Assembly (NCBI GenBank): GCA_947561585.1
Contig: CANNZV010000113.1
Span: 115,999-179,998 of the forward strand
Direction of reading: 5' to 3'
DNA: 64,000 bases
From: Caprella mutica
Lineage: Eukaryota; Arthropoda; Malacostraca; Amphipoda; Caprellidae
Shown here: piece by piece, positions 35,932-47,067 of the stretch
Layout: each line of letters begins with the position of its first letter
How positions within the stretch are numbered: position 1 is the first letter of the stretch
Position numbers and translations under genes: made by a program
The notes under the pieces: generated by a model
What the model saw: only the letters and a program-made list of their open reading frames with translations
What the model was told of the DNA's origin: nothing
Databases searched by the model: none

Positions 35932-38762
35932 TTACACAAAAATATTAGTAGAAAAAAGCCACTGCTTTAACTCTCTCTTGAACACTCCTAATGATTCACT
36001 ATTCTTCACAGTCATAGGTAACACATTGCAAAGTCGAAAAGCAACATAAATAATGTTAGATTTTGTCGCTTCACGCTTATAGCGGGGTAATTTATTAGCT
36101 AGAGTATTTCTAACTGAATAAGAATGACGATTTGTATTTTCAGTAACAAAGGATCTAAGATCGTTATCATAACCCTCAACATTCAAACATTTGTCATGTA
36201 AAGTCCAATATTATATTTATACAAATCACATAATTTTAAGAGTTTCATTTCACTAAATAACTGATCCGTATGATGTAAGAAAGGAACCTTTGCTATAATT
36301 CTTACTGCTCTCTTTTGCAGTAGAGTCATTTTGTCAAGATGAACTCCAGCACAATTTCCCCAAACAGTTACAAAATAATTAAAATATGGATGTACAAGAG
36401 AAAAATAAGGCATTTTCAAAACAAATGTTGGTACCAGTTCTTTAATCTTACTCAAAACACCTACAGACCGTGCAACTTTAGAAGAAACCCTACTAAGATG
36501 TTCATCAAATTTGAGATTTTTATCTAGATAAACACCAAGGTACTTGACATACTTTACACACTCAACCTCCGACTGATCAATACAAATCGAATTTAAATCG
36601 AATTCACCTCTATAAGAAAAAACAAGATATTTAGTTTTATCTACATTAAGTTTTATTTTATTTACACATAGCCATTAATGAATTCTAGTCAAATTATCAT
36701 TAATAGTAGAATGAATATCATGGACAAATTTGCGAGGGAAGCTGCAGGTAACTACAGAGTCATCAGCAAAAAGATTGAAAGTGTAAAAAGTAGTAGTATT
36801 TAGAAGATCGTTAATAAATATCAAAAATAACAGAGGAAATAAATAACAGAGGAAATAACTCGATTTGCAGCCATTAACAACAGTAAACTGTGTACGTTCC
36901 TTTAGATAAGAATTAAACAATTTAAGTGGGATACACAATCAAAAGCCTTCCTAAAATCCAAAAACAGTGCAAAAACCAAATAGACGCTATCCAACTCGTT
37001 ATACACTGGTTTCAACAAACTAGTTATTGCCTGCATCGTGCATTTGTTCTCTCTAAAGCCGAATTGTCTCTCAGTTAGCAGGTTATTACTAGAAATATAA
37101 TTATATAATCTTTTATATATGCTTTTCTCAAATATTTTTGACAAATTATTCAGAATAGATATTGGTCTGTAATTACTGATATTTTCTGCATTCCCCCCTT
37201 TAAAAATCGATACTATTTTAGCAGTTTTAAATATGCTTGGAAATTCACCATCAGAAAAAGATTTATTTATCAAAAAAGTCAAAATTCGAGATATAACAGG
37301 ACTAAGATATTTAATAACTTTGACAGGAATAGCATCTACACTAACAGACTTGCATTTCAGAGATAAAATAATTTTATGAACTTCGCCTTCATCAACAGGA
37401 TTTAAAAATAGCGAATTCAAGTTATTACCATTCAAGTACTGAAGATATTCTCTTTCATTAACATCATTAAAGGAATTATTAATGGAGCTACCAATGGTGG
37501 AGAAGTAATTATTCATCTTATCTGCCAAAACATTTGAATCTTCTTCCAAAGTCTCATCAAACCTCAAAGTAATATTATTAGTTGCCCGTGATACAGAAGG
37601 TTTAATTAATTCATTTACATGTTTCCAAATAGCTCCTATATTATTCGTAATGTTGTTACATAGAACATAGAATATGATAGTTAGCACGCTTTTTAATTTT
37701 ACGTAACAATTCCTGACTTATCCAAGGTTTCGTATCATGTTTATAGCTAACAGTTTTAGTAATAACAGGGCAATGACTATTTTATTCACTCTCAACAATA
37801 TCAATAAAAGAAACAACTCCATGATTTACATCATCACATGAGAAAAGAGATGAAAAGTCAGTTTGCGATAATGAGTTAAATAAAGAATCAAGAGCCCTAT
37901 CATTAAGTTTCCTATATTGGATAGTGCGCGCGCTGCTACTGATCCTACCAGAGTTTAAAAATCTTTAAAAATAGAAAAAACTAGATAGTGATCAGATATA
38001 TCAGTAGGAATAATACCTGAGAGAACAGCTGAAGGGTCAGAAGTGAAAATATTGTCTATTAAAGAAAATCCATTGGCGGTAACACTGGTTGGTTTAGTAA
38101 TAAGGGGTAACATAAAGCAAGAGAACATAGTATTCATAAAATCTAAAGCACCGTTATTTTCCTCAGCTGCTCTCAGTAGGTCAAAATTGAAGTCACCACA
38201 AATAACTTTCATGCGACAATCAATCTCATCTAGTCTATCCAGATTAATATTCAATTCAGTGAAAAACTCAACAATATCACCATTCGGAGCCCTATAAACT
38301 GCACCAATTACAAAAGACTCACAACCGACTTCACACTTAACAAACAAGCATTCAATAGAGTGGGAAGATAGTGTAAGATCATTGAGAACACAACATTTAA
38401 TAACAGTGCTAACCAGAACACTCACACCTCCACCTCTTCTTCCGTCATTCCGTATTTAATAATAATGATTGTAACCAGGAAACTTAGTTAATTCAACCGT
38501 AACCGACGTCAACCAGGTCTCACTAAAACATATTATATCAAAATCAACACGCAAAGAAGAAAAATGTTTTCAGTACATCAATTTTAGAGTACAGTGATCG
38601 TACATTCAAATGCGTAATTTTCAAATTATGTCTATTATTTTGGAACTCATTAGTAAACCCACTGATTGAAAAATACCTCGATATTTTATCATCACTTATA
38701 GCTGGATATATCTGATTGAAATGCCTAATTTCTACATCAATATCATTCAAAGAGTCAATCAC
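35932..38762 (-). pseudogene. Non-LTR ORF2 (endonuclease-reverse transcriptase), frameshifted
   Basis: Domains in order on the minus strand are as follows. Endonuclease: KITHLNVRSLYSKID (about 38,590-38,630), FDIICFSETWLT (about 38,505-38,545), GGGVSVLV (about 38,410-38,435), YRAPNGD, CGDFNFDLL (about 38,190) and the catalytic-region SDHYLVF (about 37,970). Reverse transcriptase: NYRPISILNNLSKIFEK, QFGFRENKCT, palm motif FLDFRKAFD (36,937-36,963), PLLFLIFINDL, and the active-site FADD (about 36,764). Thumb: LNVDKTKYLVF and KYLGVYLDKNLKF. The C-terminus has FKRELKQWLF, ending at 35,932. The frame changes at several points and a TAA interrupts the endonuclease near 38,457. A short tandem duplication (GAGGAAATAA...) near 36,833-36,858 distorts the region before FADD. 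Known relatives nick target DNA and copy their RNA there. Confidence 0.88.
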
Positions 38763-39219
38763 TTTCGGTAAAGTGAAAATACAACATACAGCATGACAAA
38801 TGTAAGAAAAGAGTTAATATTAGGTATCAAGATATAAACAAGTATATCAGACCATTCCGTGATAACCGCATAATAATAATTAAACAAAGTCCTATAGGAA
38901 TAGTAAATCTAGGCTTGCTATAGAATATAGGCATACATGCACAAAATGTAATCTCTTCCACACCGAAATATACAAAGTTTAATACGAGAAGACATGGACA
39001 TAACATTAAATTGACAATAGTATTCCACCACAAACCAAACATTGCAGGGCATCCACTCGAAAAGCGAGCGCTATCGTTCATCGAGGATAACCAAATGTGT
39101 AGATACGTGATGCAGCATTGAAGAACATAAAAAACTAACATGGCAGAAAAACAGTAAACAACTACTGTTCGGTAACCAAATACGTCCGGAAATCGAGTGC
39201 CAACACTAAACACGATGAG

Positions 39220-40028
39220 TCAAACAGGTAACGTATTTTTAATTTGATCTTCGCTCTTCAGCCCTAGTGATCTCTCACAGAACTCTTGAAACTTGCTCCA
39301 GGTGTTCAAAAAGATTTTAGAGTCTTTTCCAGATGAGTTAAACGGCTTCAACCATGCGTAGATGCGTCCACCTTGTGATCCACAACCAGACAAAATTTCA
39401 GGTTTGATACGTTTGGCCTGTCTTAATGCGTACATCACTTTAGCTCTACCAGGAGTGAAGTTTTCATTAATGAACAGATTTGAAGGTTTAGCTTTCCTAC
39501 TTGACCGTACAATGTCATTCCCCATTTCAGCTTTCTCCAGCTTAAATAGAACACGACGGTTATCTGCTCCTTGCTTAGCAGAAGGTCGGCCTATGCGGCG
39601 GACATGTTGAATATTATCTGGAGAAAGTACATAATTAAGCTTACTTTTGAGTAGGGTACACACTACAGTGTGAGATTATCGCTTGTTGAACCCGAAGAGG
39701 TCACAGAAACACCAGACAAAACGATCTCGTTTTGTCTATGGAGGGCTTCATTGTCTTCTAGCCTTTCCTCCAATGTTTGAACTGTACGGTTCAGTGTAGA
39801 TATTTGTTGTTCAAGTTCAGATATTTTTTCATCTTTGACCGTTATTGCTTCAATCATTTCGCTTTTAAATTCATCAAACTTTTCCTCTAGTCTAAAAATC
39901 ACATAACGAAGTAACTGCTGGTACTCCTGAGGAATGTCATCACTGCTTACATAGGAATCAGCTGAATTACCTCCTGTTTGTTTGGCAGGAGACAATGGAG
40001 ATTGGTCTTTAGCTTTCTTTGGAGGCAT
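39220..40028 (-). pseudogene. Non-LTR ORF1 (nucleic-acid-binding protein), one frameshift
   Basis: The start at 40,028 (MPPKKAKDQ) is chosen because a basic N-terminus is usual and the upstream residues of the open frame are not conserved-looking. Residues of roughly 50-105 form a heptad-rich coiled coil (ISELEQQISTLNRTVQTLEE), likely for multimerisation. The frame breaks at about 39,663. It resumes with NIQHVRRIGRP, RRVLFKLEKAEMGNDIV and FINENFTPGRAKVMYALRQA, which resembles the Baculo_FP-like C-terminus common in ORF1 of invertebrate non-LTR elements. Combined length would be near 270 residues. It precedes ORF2 by about 460 nt. The role in relatives is RNA binding and chaperoning. Confidence 0.8.
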
Positions 40029-40242
40029 AGTGAAGCAGTTGAGATAGAAAACCTCAAGACTTGTAAAAATTTTAGACTTGTGGTCAAAAGTGTAGACAAG
40101 CAATAAACGGTATGAAGGCTCAGATACTATATCAGACGTTCACTAACACCAAGCAACACAAACAAAATTTGTAAGTGACTGTACATTAGTCTGCTATGAA
40201 GAGCGGCACATGACACCACACGTCCACACTGTAATCTGATAT

Positions 40243-41090
40243 GATAGATCACTGTAGATTATACATGTATACATGTCTGTAGATAGATCACTGTAGATTA
40301 TACATGTATACATGTCTGTAGATAGATCACTGTAGATTATACATGTATACATGTCTGTAGATAGATCACTGTAGATTATACATGTATACATGTCTGTAGA
40401 TAGATCACTGTAGATTATACATGTATACATGTCTGTAGATAGATCACTGTAGATTATACATGTATACATGTCTGTAGATAGATCACTGTAGATTATACAT
40501 GTATACATGTCTGTAGATAGATCACTGTAGATTATACATTTATACATGTCTGTAGATAGATCACTGTAGATTTTACATGTATACATGTCTGTAGATAGAT
40601 CACTGTAGATTATACATGTATACATGTCTGTAGATAGATCACTGTAGATTATACATGTATACATGTCTGTAGATAGATCACTGTAGATTATACATGTATA
40701 CATGTCTGTAGATAGATCACTGTAGATTATACATGTATACATGTCTGTAGATAGATCACTGTAGATTATACATGTATACATGTCTGTAGATAGATCACTG
40801 TAGATTATACATGTATACATGTCTGTAGATAGATCACTGTAGATTATACATGTATACATGTCTGTAGATAGATCACTGTATATTATACATGTATACATGT
40901 CTGTAGATAGATCACTGTAGATTATACATGTATACATGTCTGTAGATAGATCACTGTAGATTATACATGTATACATGTCTGTAGATAGATCACTGTAGAT
41001 TATACATGTATACATGTCTGTAGATAGATCACTGTAGATTATACATGTATACATGTCTGTAGATAGATCACTGTAGATTATACATGTATG
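40243..41090. repeat. 39-bp minisatellite
   Basis: About 21.7 near-identical copies of a 39-bp unit containing GATAGATCACTGTAGATTAT and the perfect 14-bp palindrome ACATGTATACATGT. 39 is a multiple of three, so a long minus-strand ORF with a 13-residue period exists, but nothing suggests it is coding. The array abuts the 5' side of the non-LTR element. Copy 2 has only a seed, ATTATACATGTATGAGCAGG near 60,132. Confidence 0.97.
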
Positions 41091-41485
41091 AGCAGGAATG
41101 AAATAAAGCATTCATACATACAAAGAAAACGAAGTAATTTAATTAGTAAATCTCAACGGACTTTCCATTTTTATTATCATTTTAAAGTAATGAATGGATA
41201 TCTAATTTCATTAAAAGATATAATATAAATATCGTAATATAATGTAAGGTAAACTCTAGTATATTTAGATTGCTTCACATGTTGGTGTACCTGTAGGTAT
41301 CATGGAGAACAATTAAAATAATAGTTAACTAATAAATATCATATATATTTATCTTGAGTGTCCGAAAAATGAAGAAAAAAAGATGTTGAAAATTAGTCTA
41401 TCAAATTAATTTGAAAATAACAAACTATGAAGTGGCGCAGGACGAAAAACTTTCGACTGAATTTTTAAAACTTATTTTAATATCT
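41091..41485. other. AT-rich spacer
   Basis: No gene or array is visible. The sequence is nearly identical to 60,150-60,542 in copy 2. Confidence 0.7.
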
Positions 41486-42851
41486 GTATAGCTAGATCGA
41501 TACAATAATGGTAAGTCTGGTACCATTCTATTGTGTATAGCTAGATCGATACAATAATGGTAAGTCTGGTACCATTCTATTGTGTATAGCTAGATCGATA
41601 CAATAATGGTAAGTCTGGTACCATTCTATTGTGTATAGCTAGATCGATACAATAATGGTAAGTCAGGTACCTTTCTATTGTGTATAGCTAGATCGATACA
41701 ATAATGGTAAGTCAGGTACCTTTCTATTGTGTATAGCTAGATCGATACAATAATGGTAAGTCAGGTACCTTTCTATTGTGTATAGCTAGATCGATACAAT
41801 AATGGTAAGTCTGGTACCTTTCTATTGTGTATAGCTAGATCGATACAATAATGGTAAGTCTGGTACCTTTCTATTGTGTCTAGTTAGGACGATACAATAA
41901 TGGTAAGTCTGGTACCTTTCTATTGTGTCTAGTTAGGACGATACAATAATGCTAAGTCTGGTACCTTTCTATTGTGTCTAGTTAGGACGATACAATAAGG
42001 CTAAGTCTGGTACCTTTCTATTGTGTCTAGTTAGGACGATACAATAATGGTAAGTATGGTACCCTTCTATTGTGTCTAGTTAGGACGATACAATAAGGGT
42101 ATGTTTGGTTGGTACCTTTCTATTGTGTCTAGTTAGGACGATACAATAAGGGTAAGACTGGTACCTTTCTATTGTGTCTAGTTAGGACGATACAATAAGG
42201 GTATGTCTGGTAACTTTTTATTGTGTCTAGTTAGGACGATACAATAAGGCTAAGTCTGGTACCTTTCTATTGTGTCTAGTTAGGACGATACAATAATGGT
42301 ATGTCTGGTAACTTTCTATTGTGTCTAGTTAGGACGATACAATAATGATAAGTCTGGTACCTTTCTATTGTGTCTAGTTAGGACGATACAATAAGGGTAA
42401 GTCTGGTACCTTTCTATTGTGTCTAGTTAGGACGATACAATAAGGGTATGTCTGGTAACTTTCTATTGTGTCTAGTTAGGACGATACAATAAGGCTAAGT
42501 CTGGTAACTTTCTATTGTGTCTAGTTAGGACGATACAATAAGGCTAAGTCTGGTACCTTTCTATTGTGTCTAGTTAGGATTATACAATAAGGGTAAGTCT
42601 GGTAACTTTCTATTGTGTCTAGTTAGGACGATACAATAAGGCTAAGTCTGGTACCTTTCTATTGTGTCTAGTTAGGACGATATAATAAGAGTAAGTCTGG
42701 TACCTTTCTATTGTGTCTAGTTAGGACGATACAATAATGATAAGTCTGGTACCTTTCTATTGTGTCTAGTTAGGACGATACAATAAGGGTAAGTCCGGTA
42801 CCTTTCTATTGTGTCTAGTTAGGACGAAACAATAAGAGTAAGTCTGGTACC
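41486..42851. repeat. 49-bp minisatellite with two monomer classes
   Basis: About 28 copies. The first eight read GTATAGCTAGATCGATACAA. From 41,878 onward all read GTCTAGTTAGGACGATACAA. Both continue to GGTAAGTCTGGTACC and end TTCTATTGT. Copy 2 has about 2.8 units (60,543-60,680) with both classes represented. Confidence 0.96.
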
Positions 42852-42854
42852 TAC

Positions 42855-44590
42855 AGAAATCTAATGTTAGTCTAGGCGTAGAAATCTAATGTTAGTCTCA
42901 TTTTCATCGTTAATTCTTGCACTTTTCAACAAGTAATAAAATCTGATCTCTGATCTGATGAACACACAAAAAATATGACTAAAACTCTATCTGTGATTGG
43001 TCAGCTAAAGCAGTGTGTGCCCACAGAGCTGAACTATCTTCCTTTGCTATCATCTGTGCAGATAGCACACTAATCATATTAGTAACAACTCTATCTGTGA
43101 TTGGTCAGATGAAGCAGTGTGTGTCCACAGAGCTGAACTATCTTCCTTTGCTATCATCTGTGCAGATAGCACACTATTCATATTAGTAACAACTCTATCT
43201 GTGATTGGTCAGCTAAAGCAGTGAGTGCCCACAGAGCTGAACTATCTTCCTTTGCTATCATCTGTGCAGATAGCACACTAATCATATTAGTAACAACTCT
43301 ATCTGTGATTGGTCAGCTAAAGCAGTGTGTGCCCACAGAGCTGAACTATCTTCCTTTGCTATCATCTGTGCAGATAGCACAATAATCATATTAGTAACAA
43401 CTCTGTCTGTGAATGGTCAGCTAAAGCAGTGTGTGCCCACAGAGCTGAACTATCTTCTTTTGCTATCATCTGTGCAGATAGCACACTAATCATATTAGTA
43501 ACAACTCTATCTGTGAACGGTTAGCTAAAGCAGTGTGTGCCCACAGAGCTGAACTATCTTCCTTTGCTATCATCTGTGCAGATAGCACACTAATCATATT
43601 AGTAACCACTCTGTCTGTGATTGGTCAGCTAAAGCAGTGTGTGCCCACAGAGCTGAACTATCTTCTTTTGCTATCATCTGTGCAGATAGCACACTAATCA
43701 TATTAGTAACCACTCTGTCTGTGATTGGTCAGCTAAAGCAGTGTGTGTCCACAGAGCTGAACTATCTTCCTTTGCAATCATCACATACATAGCGACATGA
43801 CAAATACAGTTCTTCTAACATATTTCAAATACTCGTAATTTTAACATATCCTTTTATAATACATATGGTGTCTATTTCCAAAAACAATTCATGATATACT
43901 CATGTTTAAATGAGTAAGTGCCACATGGTATACTCATGGATTTGTTTGCAGCAAAAGAATGTTTTTCTTTATGTAAATTCGAACGTATTTCAACGAAGCT
44001 CAAAGAATTATATCAATATTATTGAATTTAATTCATGTTATACATCACTCTTTTAGTAAACATATGAATTACTCTTCACATACAATCATTAACGTTATGT
44101 AACATGTTATTCACCACCAGATGGTGTTTGCGTATAATTTTCATAATTTATAATTGATATTTGTTGAGATTTATTATCCTTTTTATTAACTGATCATCTG
44201 TCTTGGAAACTTAAATTCTTACACATCAGTAATTACCATCATTTAATATGCATGGTTAAAATTATCGTACTTTGCACTAACTATTTATTAGATTATAATT
44301 ATTTAATATTTTTTATTTACAATTTTGGTTTGTATGAAATCCTAATTATGTGCTAAAAATAACAAAATATAACATTACGTAGTCGTAACATTTATTATGA
44401 ACAAATAACCTTAAGAATGTAAATCAAATATCAGCTTCAAACTCAGTAGAATTAAATTCTAAATAATCCATTATATTATTATAAAATAAATAATTTCACA
44501 ATACATTTAATTAATAATTATAATATTAATTCAATAAAGTTAAAGAACTAAAATGCATAACAAATAATAATCCATACAAATAATAATTCA
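42855..44590 (-). repeat. Right arm of proximal inverted repeat
   Basis: Reverse complement of 26,110-28,440. It contains TTAGTCTCATTTTCATCGTT (a short segment around it is duplicated at 42,855-42,900), the inverted 104-bp array, and TATTCACCACCAGATGGTGT. It ends at the 12-bp array. Confidence 0.85.
42981..43792 (-). repeat. 104-bp tandem array, inverted
   Basis: About eight copies of the 104-bp unit in the orientation opposite to 26,915-28,340. Landmarks on the plus strand are CTATCTGTGATTGGTCAGCT and CTTCCTTTGCTATCATCTGT. Confidence 0.96.
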
Positions 44591-44595
44591 TACCT

Positions 44596-45715
44596 GAAAC
44601 TCTAGCTGAAACTCTAGCTGAAACTCTAGTTGAAACTCTAGCTGAAACTCTAGCTGAAACTCTAGCTGAAACTCTAGCTGAAACTCTAGCTGAAACTCTA
44701 GATGAAACTCTAGCTGAAACTTTAGCTGAAACTCTAGCTGAAACTCTAGCTGAAACTCTAGCTGAAACTCTAGCTGAAACTCTAGCTGAAACTCTAGCTG
44801 AAACTCTAGATGAAACTCTATCTGAAACTCTAGCTGAAACTCTAGCTGAAACTCTAGCTGAAACTCTAGCTGAAACTCTAGCTGAAACTCTAGCTGAAAC
44901 TCTAGCTGAAACTCTAGATGAAACTCTAGCTGAAACTTTAGCTGAAACTCTAGCTGAAACTCTAGCTGAAACTCTAGCTGAAACTCTAGATGAAACTCTA
45001 GCTGAAACTCTAGATGAAACTCTAGATGAAACTCTAGCTGAAACTCTAGCTGAAACTCTAGATGAAACTCTAGCTGAAACTCTAGCTGAAACTCTAGATG
45101 AAACTCTAGATGAAACTCTAGCTGGAACTCTAGCTGAAACTCTAGATGAAACTCTAGCTGAAACTCTAGCTGAAACTCTAGCTGAAACTCTAGCTGAAAC
45201 TCTAGCTGAAACTCTAGCTGAAACTCTAGCTGAAACTCTAGCTGAAACTCTAGTTGAAACTCTAGCTGAAACTCTAGCTGAAACTCTAGCTGAAACTCTA
45301 GATGAAACTCTAGATGAAACTCTAGCTGAAACTCTAGCTGAAACTCTAGATGAAACTCTAGCTGAAACTCTAGATGAAACTCTAGCTGAAACTCTAGCTG
45401 AAACTCTAGCTGAAACTCTAGCTGAAACTCTAGATGAAACTCTAGCTGAAACTCTAGCTGAAACTCTAGCTGAAACTCTAGATGAAACTCTAGCTGAAAC
45501 TCTAGCTGAAACTCTAGATGAAACTCTAGATGAAACTCTAGCTGAAACTCTAGCTGAAACTCTAGATGAAACTCTAGCTGAAACTCTAGCTGAAACTCTA
45601 GCTGAAACTCTAGCTGAAACTCTAGCTGAAACTCTAGCTGAAACTCTAGCTGAAACTCTAGCTGAAACTCTAGTTGAAACTCTAGCTGAAACTCTAGCTG
45701 AAACTCTAGCTGAAA
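44596..45715. repeat. 12-bp tandem array
   Basis: About 93 copies of GAAACTCTAGCT, with point variants GAAACTCTAGAT, TAGTT and TATCT. The minus strand is open for nearly 400 codons as (S-A/S-R-V)n only because 12 is a multiple of three. The copy-2 array (62,007-62,236) is about 19 units and has a 1-bp frame change, which argues against coding. Confidence 0.97.
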
Positions 45716-46152
45716 ATTTCAAAGCTTTATTTATAGGTGCGTGTTAACTATATATTGATTACGTAAACTGTTCTATTGTTAATAGAGATAAATTTCATTT
45801 CTTTTATTCTGCTATTGAATTGGCCAAAACATGTATTGATTATTTATCTTGTTTAATCTTCTAAATACCTTGTAATTAACTCTATATAAAGTATATTAGT
45901 GTGAGAGTGGTGTGATAGAGTGTGACTGTATTATGTTAGTAGGGTTAGTTTTCATGGGGCCATAATTGGAATATATAAACACCTGCAGAAAATTATGAAT
46001 CGTGTTATTTCATACCCAAATATCATAATTCTGCTCTATTGAAGTCCTACAATAAGTCTAGTCATATCAAACGAATCAGCCTTTAAGTGGCATAAACGAA
46101 AAGATTAGTTTAATATTTTCTAGTCACGTTAGCTTCAGCTCTATGCCACTAC
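45716..46152. other. Non-coding stretch between 12-bp array and distal inverted arm
   Basis: No gene is seen. The sequence is nearly identical to 62,237-62,672 and has no counterpart in the left arm, so it is right-side-specific. Confidence 0.65.
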
Positions 46153-46373
46153 ACAGTTGTGATACGAGGCAATTTATAAACACATATAAAATTTTAGAAT
46201 GCTCTTTGTGTGTTGATTTATACCTTTAATTCTTAATGATTTCATTATTTGGAAGAACAATAGCATATACAATATTTCAAATTACTTTAAAATAATTTGG
46301 TACTATCGAGTAATTCTGGTTTAGTAATAAATTAGAAAGGCGATTGAAATTTATTTAATAGTTTTCAATATAC
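46153..46373 (-). repeat. Right arm of distal inverted repeat, copy 1
   Basis: Reverse complement of 21,672-21,884, from CAGTTGTGATACGAGG to TTATTTAATAGTTTTC. Confidence 0.85.
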
Positions 46374-46404
46374 AATATGGTTCAATACATTATGAGGGAT
46401 TGAG

Positions 46405-46694
46405 TTATAAATGACCTTGACCTTGACCTTTGAACGGATCACTCACAAAATCTGATAAAATTGTTCCTGTATATTGACCAATCGACCCATCAAGTTTCTT
46501 GCATTATGGTTTAATAATTTTTGAGTTATAAATGACCATGACCTTGACCTTTTACCAGGTCACTCCCAAAATTCTATTAGCAGGTCAATGGTGATGGACC
46601 AATCGCTTTATTAAATTTCAGGCAATTTGGTTGAATACTTTTTCAGCTAAGCGAATAACAATATGATAAATAAATAAATGAAAATGAAAATATT
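46405..46694 (-). repeat. GGTCAAGGTCA-bearing repeat, reversed, with (ATAA)n-type tail
   Basis: Two units with TTATAAATGACCTTGACCTT and a final TAAGCGAATAAC plus GATAAATAAATAAATG. The copy-2 version (62,925-63,345) has about three units. Here the homology with copy 2 stops near 46,694. Confidence 0.8.
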
Positions 46695-47067
46695 TTTTGA
46701 AAAAGAGTATAAAAGAAAATTTATACGTGGCTTCAAGCCCTTTTATAAGTAAAAATTATTTTTCGGGCAAAACACATATCAAATAAAATAATTAAACTAC
46801 TACATATTAGAATATAGAATATAAGTACAGGTAGAAGAAAAAAAATAGACAAACAAAACAAAACTCATCTAGCAGACGAGGAAAAAAATGTACAACAGAA
46901 ACAACAACCCTAAAATACACATTAAAAAGAGTTCAAAGTACCACATACAAAATGACAAGATTTATTAAGAGTAAGTTTCAATAAAATAGCTATTAAGGGA
47001 TCTTTTAAATAATGGTATACTGTTACTATTTTTGATTTCATACGGCAAACTATTAAAAATTAAGGGA
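46695..47067 (-). pseudogene. 3' stub of a second non-LTR retrotransposon
   Basis: On the minus strand it reads PLIFNSLPYEIKNSNSIPLF, then KRSLNSYFIE, to a stop at 46,965-46,967. This is the typical C-terminal tail of APE-type non-LTR ORF2 proteins (N-LP...F---LK-YL). It is followed by about 270 bp of 3' sequence. It is a different family from the element at 35,700-40,190, whose tail and 3' UTR do not match. It ends abruptly at the start of the 55-bp array and is absent from the end of copy 2. Confidence 0.75.

Larger units (their letters stand above)
35700..40190 (-). mobile_element. APE-type non-LTR retrotransposon, near full length but decayed
   Basis: It reads on the minus strand from about 40,190 (5') to 35,700 (3'), with two ORFs and a 3' tail of AATAAATAAATAAT-type repeats at 35,694-35,716. 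ORF1 has a coiled coil and a baculovirus FP-like C-terminus; ORF2 has an apurinic endonuclease and reverse transcriptase. The order and motifs place it in the Jockey/CR1/L2 assemblage; I cannot fix the clade by eye. Copy 2 lacks it: GTGGTA is followed directly by AATTATACATGTATGAGCAG at about 60,127-60,151. I cannot identify a clear target-site duplication. Several frame breaks make it non-autonomous as written. Confidence 0.9.
21354..46694. mobile_element. Giant foldback-like non-coding unit, copy 1 (right end truncated)
   Basis: This roughly 25-kb unit is colinear with 50,092-63,479 once insertions and array length differences are removed. Segments at its left (21,672-21,884 and 26,110-28,440) recur inverted and in mirrored order at its right (46,153-46,373 and 42,855-44,590). 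Long inverted repeats loaded with tandem subrepeats are the hallmark of foldback elements such as Drosophila FB and Galileo; that assignment is inference, since I find no transposase in the unit. The extreme right terminus seen in copy 2 is missing here. It breaks near 46,694 in an (ATAA)n-type tail and is replaced by a non-LTR element stub and more satellite. It could instead be an ordinary segmental duplication of an inverted-repeat-rich region. Confidence 0.6.

Noticed and set aside
38827..39213. 128-codon minus-strand ORF between the two non-LTR ORFs
   Set aside because: It is Cys/Phe-rich, lacks non-LTR motifs, and sits in the ORF1-ORF2 spacer of the element; no independent support.
40194..41111. 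A 305-codon minus-strand ORF with a 13-residue repeat
   Set aside because: It is the translation of the 39-bp minisatellite, which is absent from copy 2.
44526..45722. A 398-codon minus-strand ORF of repeated S-A/S-R-V
   Set aside because: It is the translation of a 12-bp array, which stays open because 12 is divisible by three. The copy-2 array has an 11-bp unit that shifts the frame, and no signal or domain is visible.
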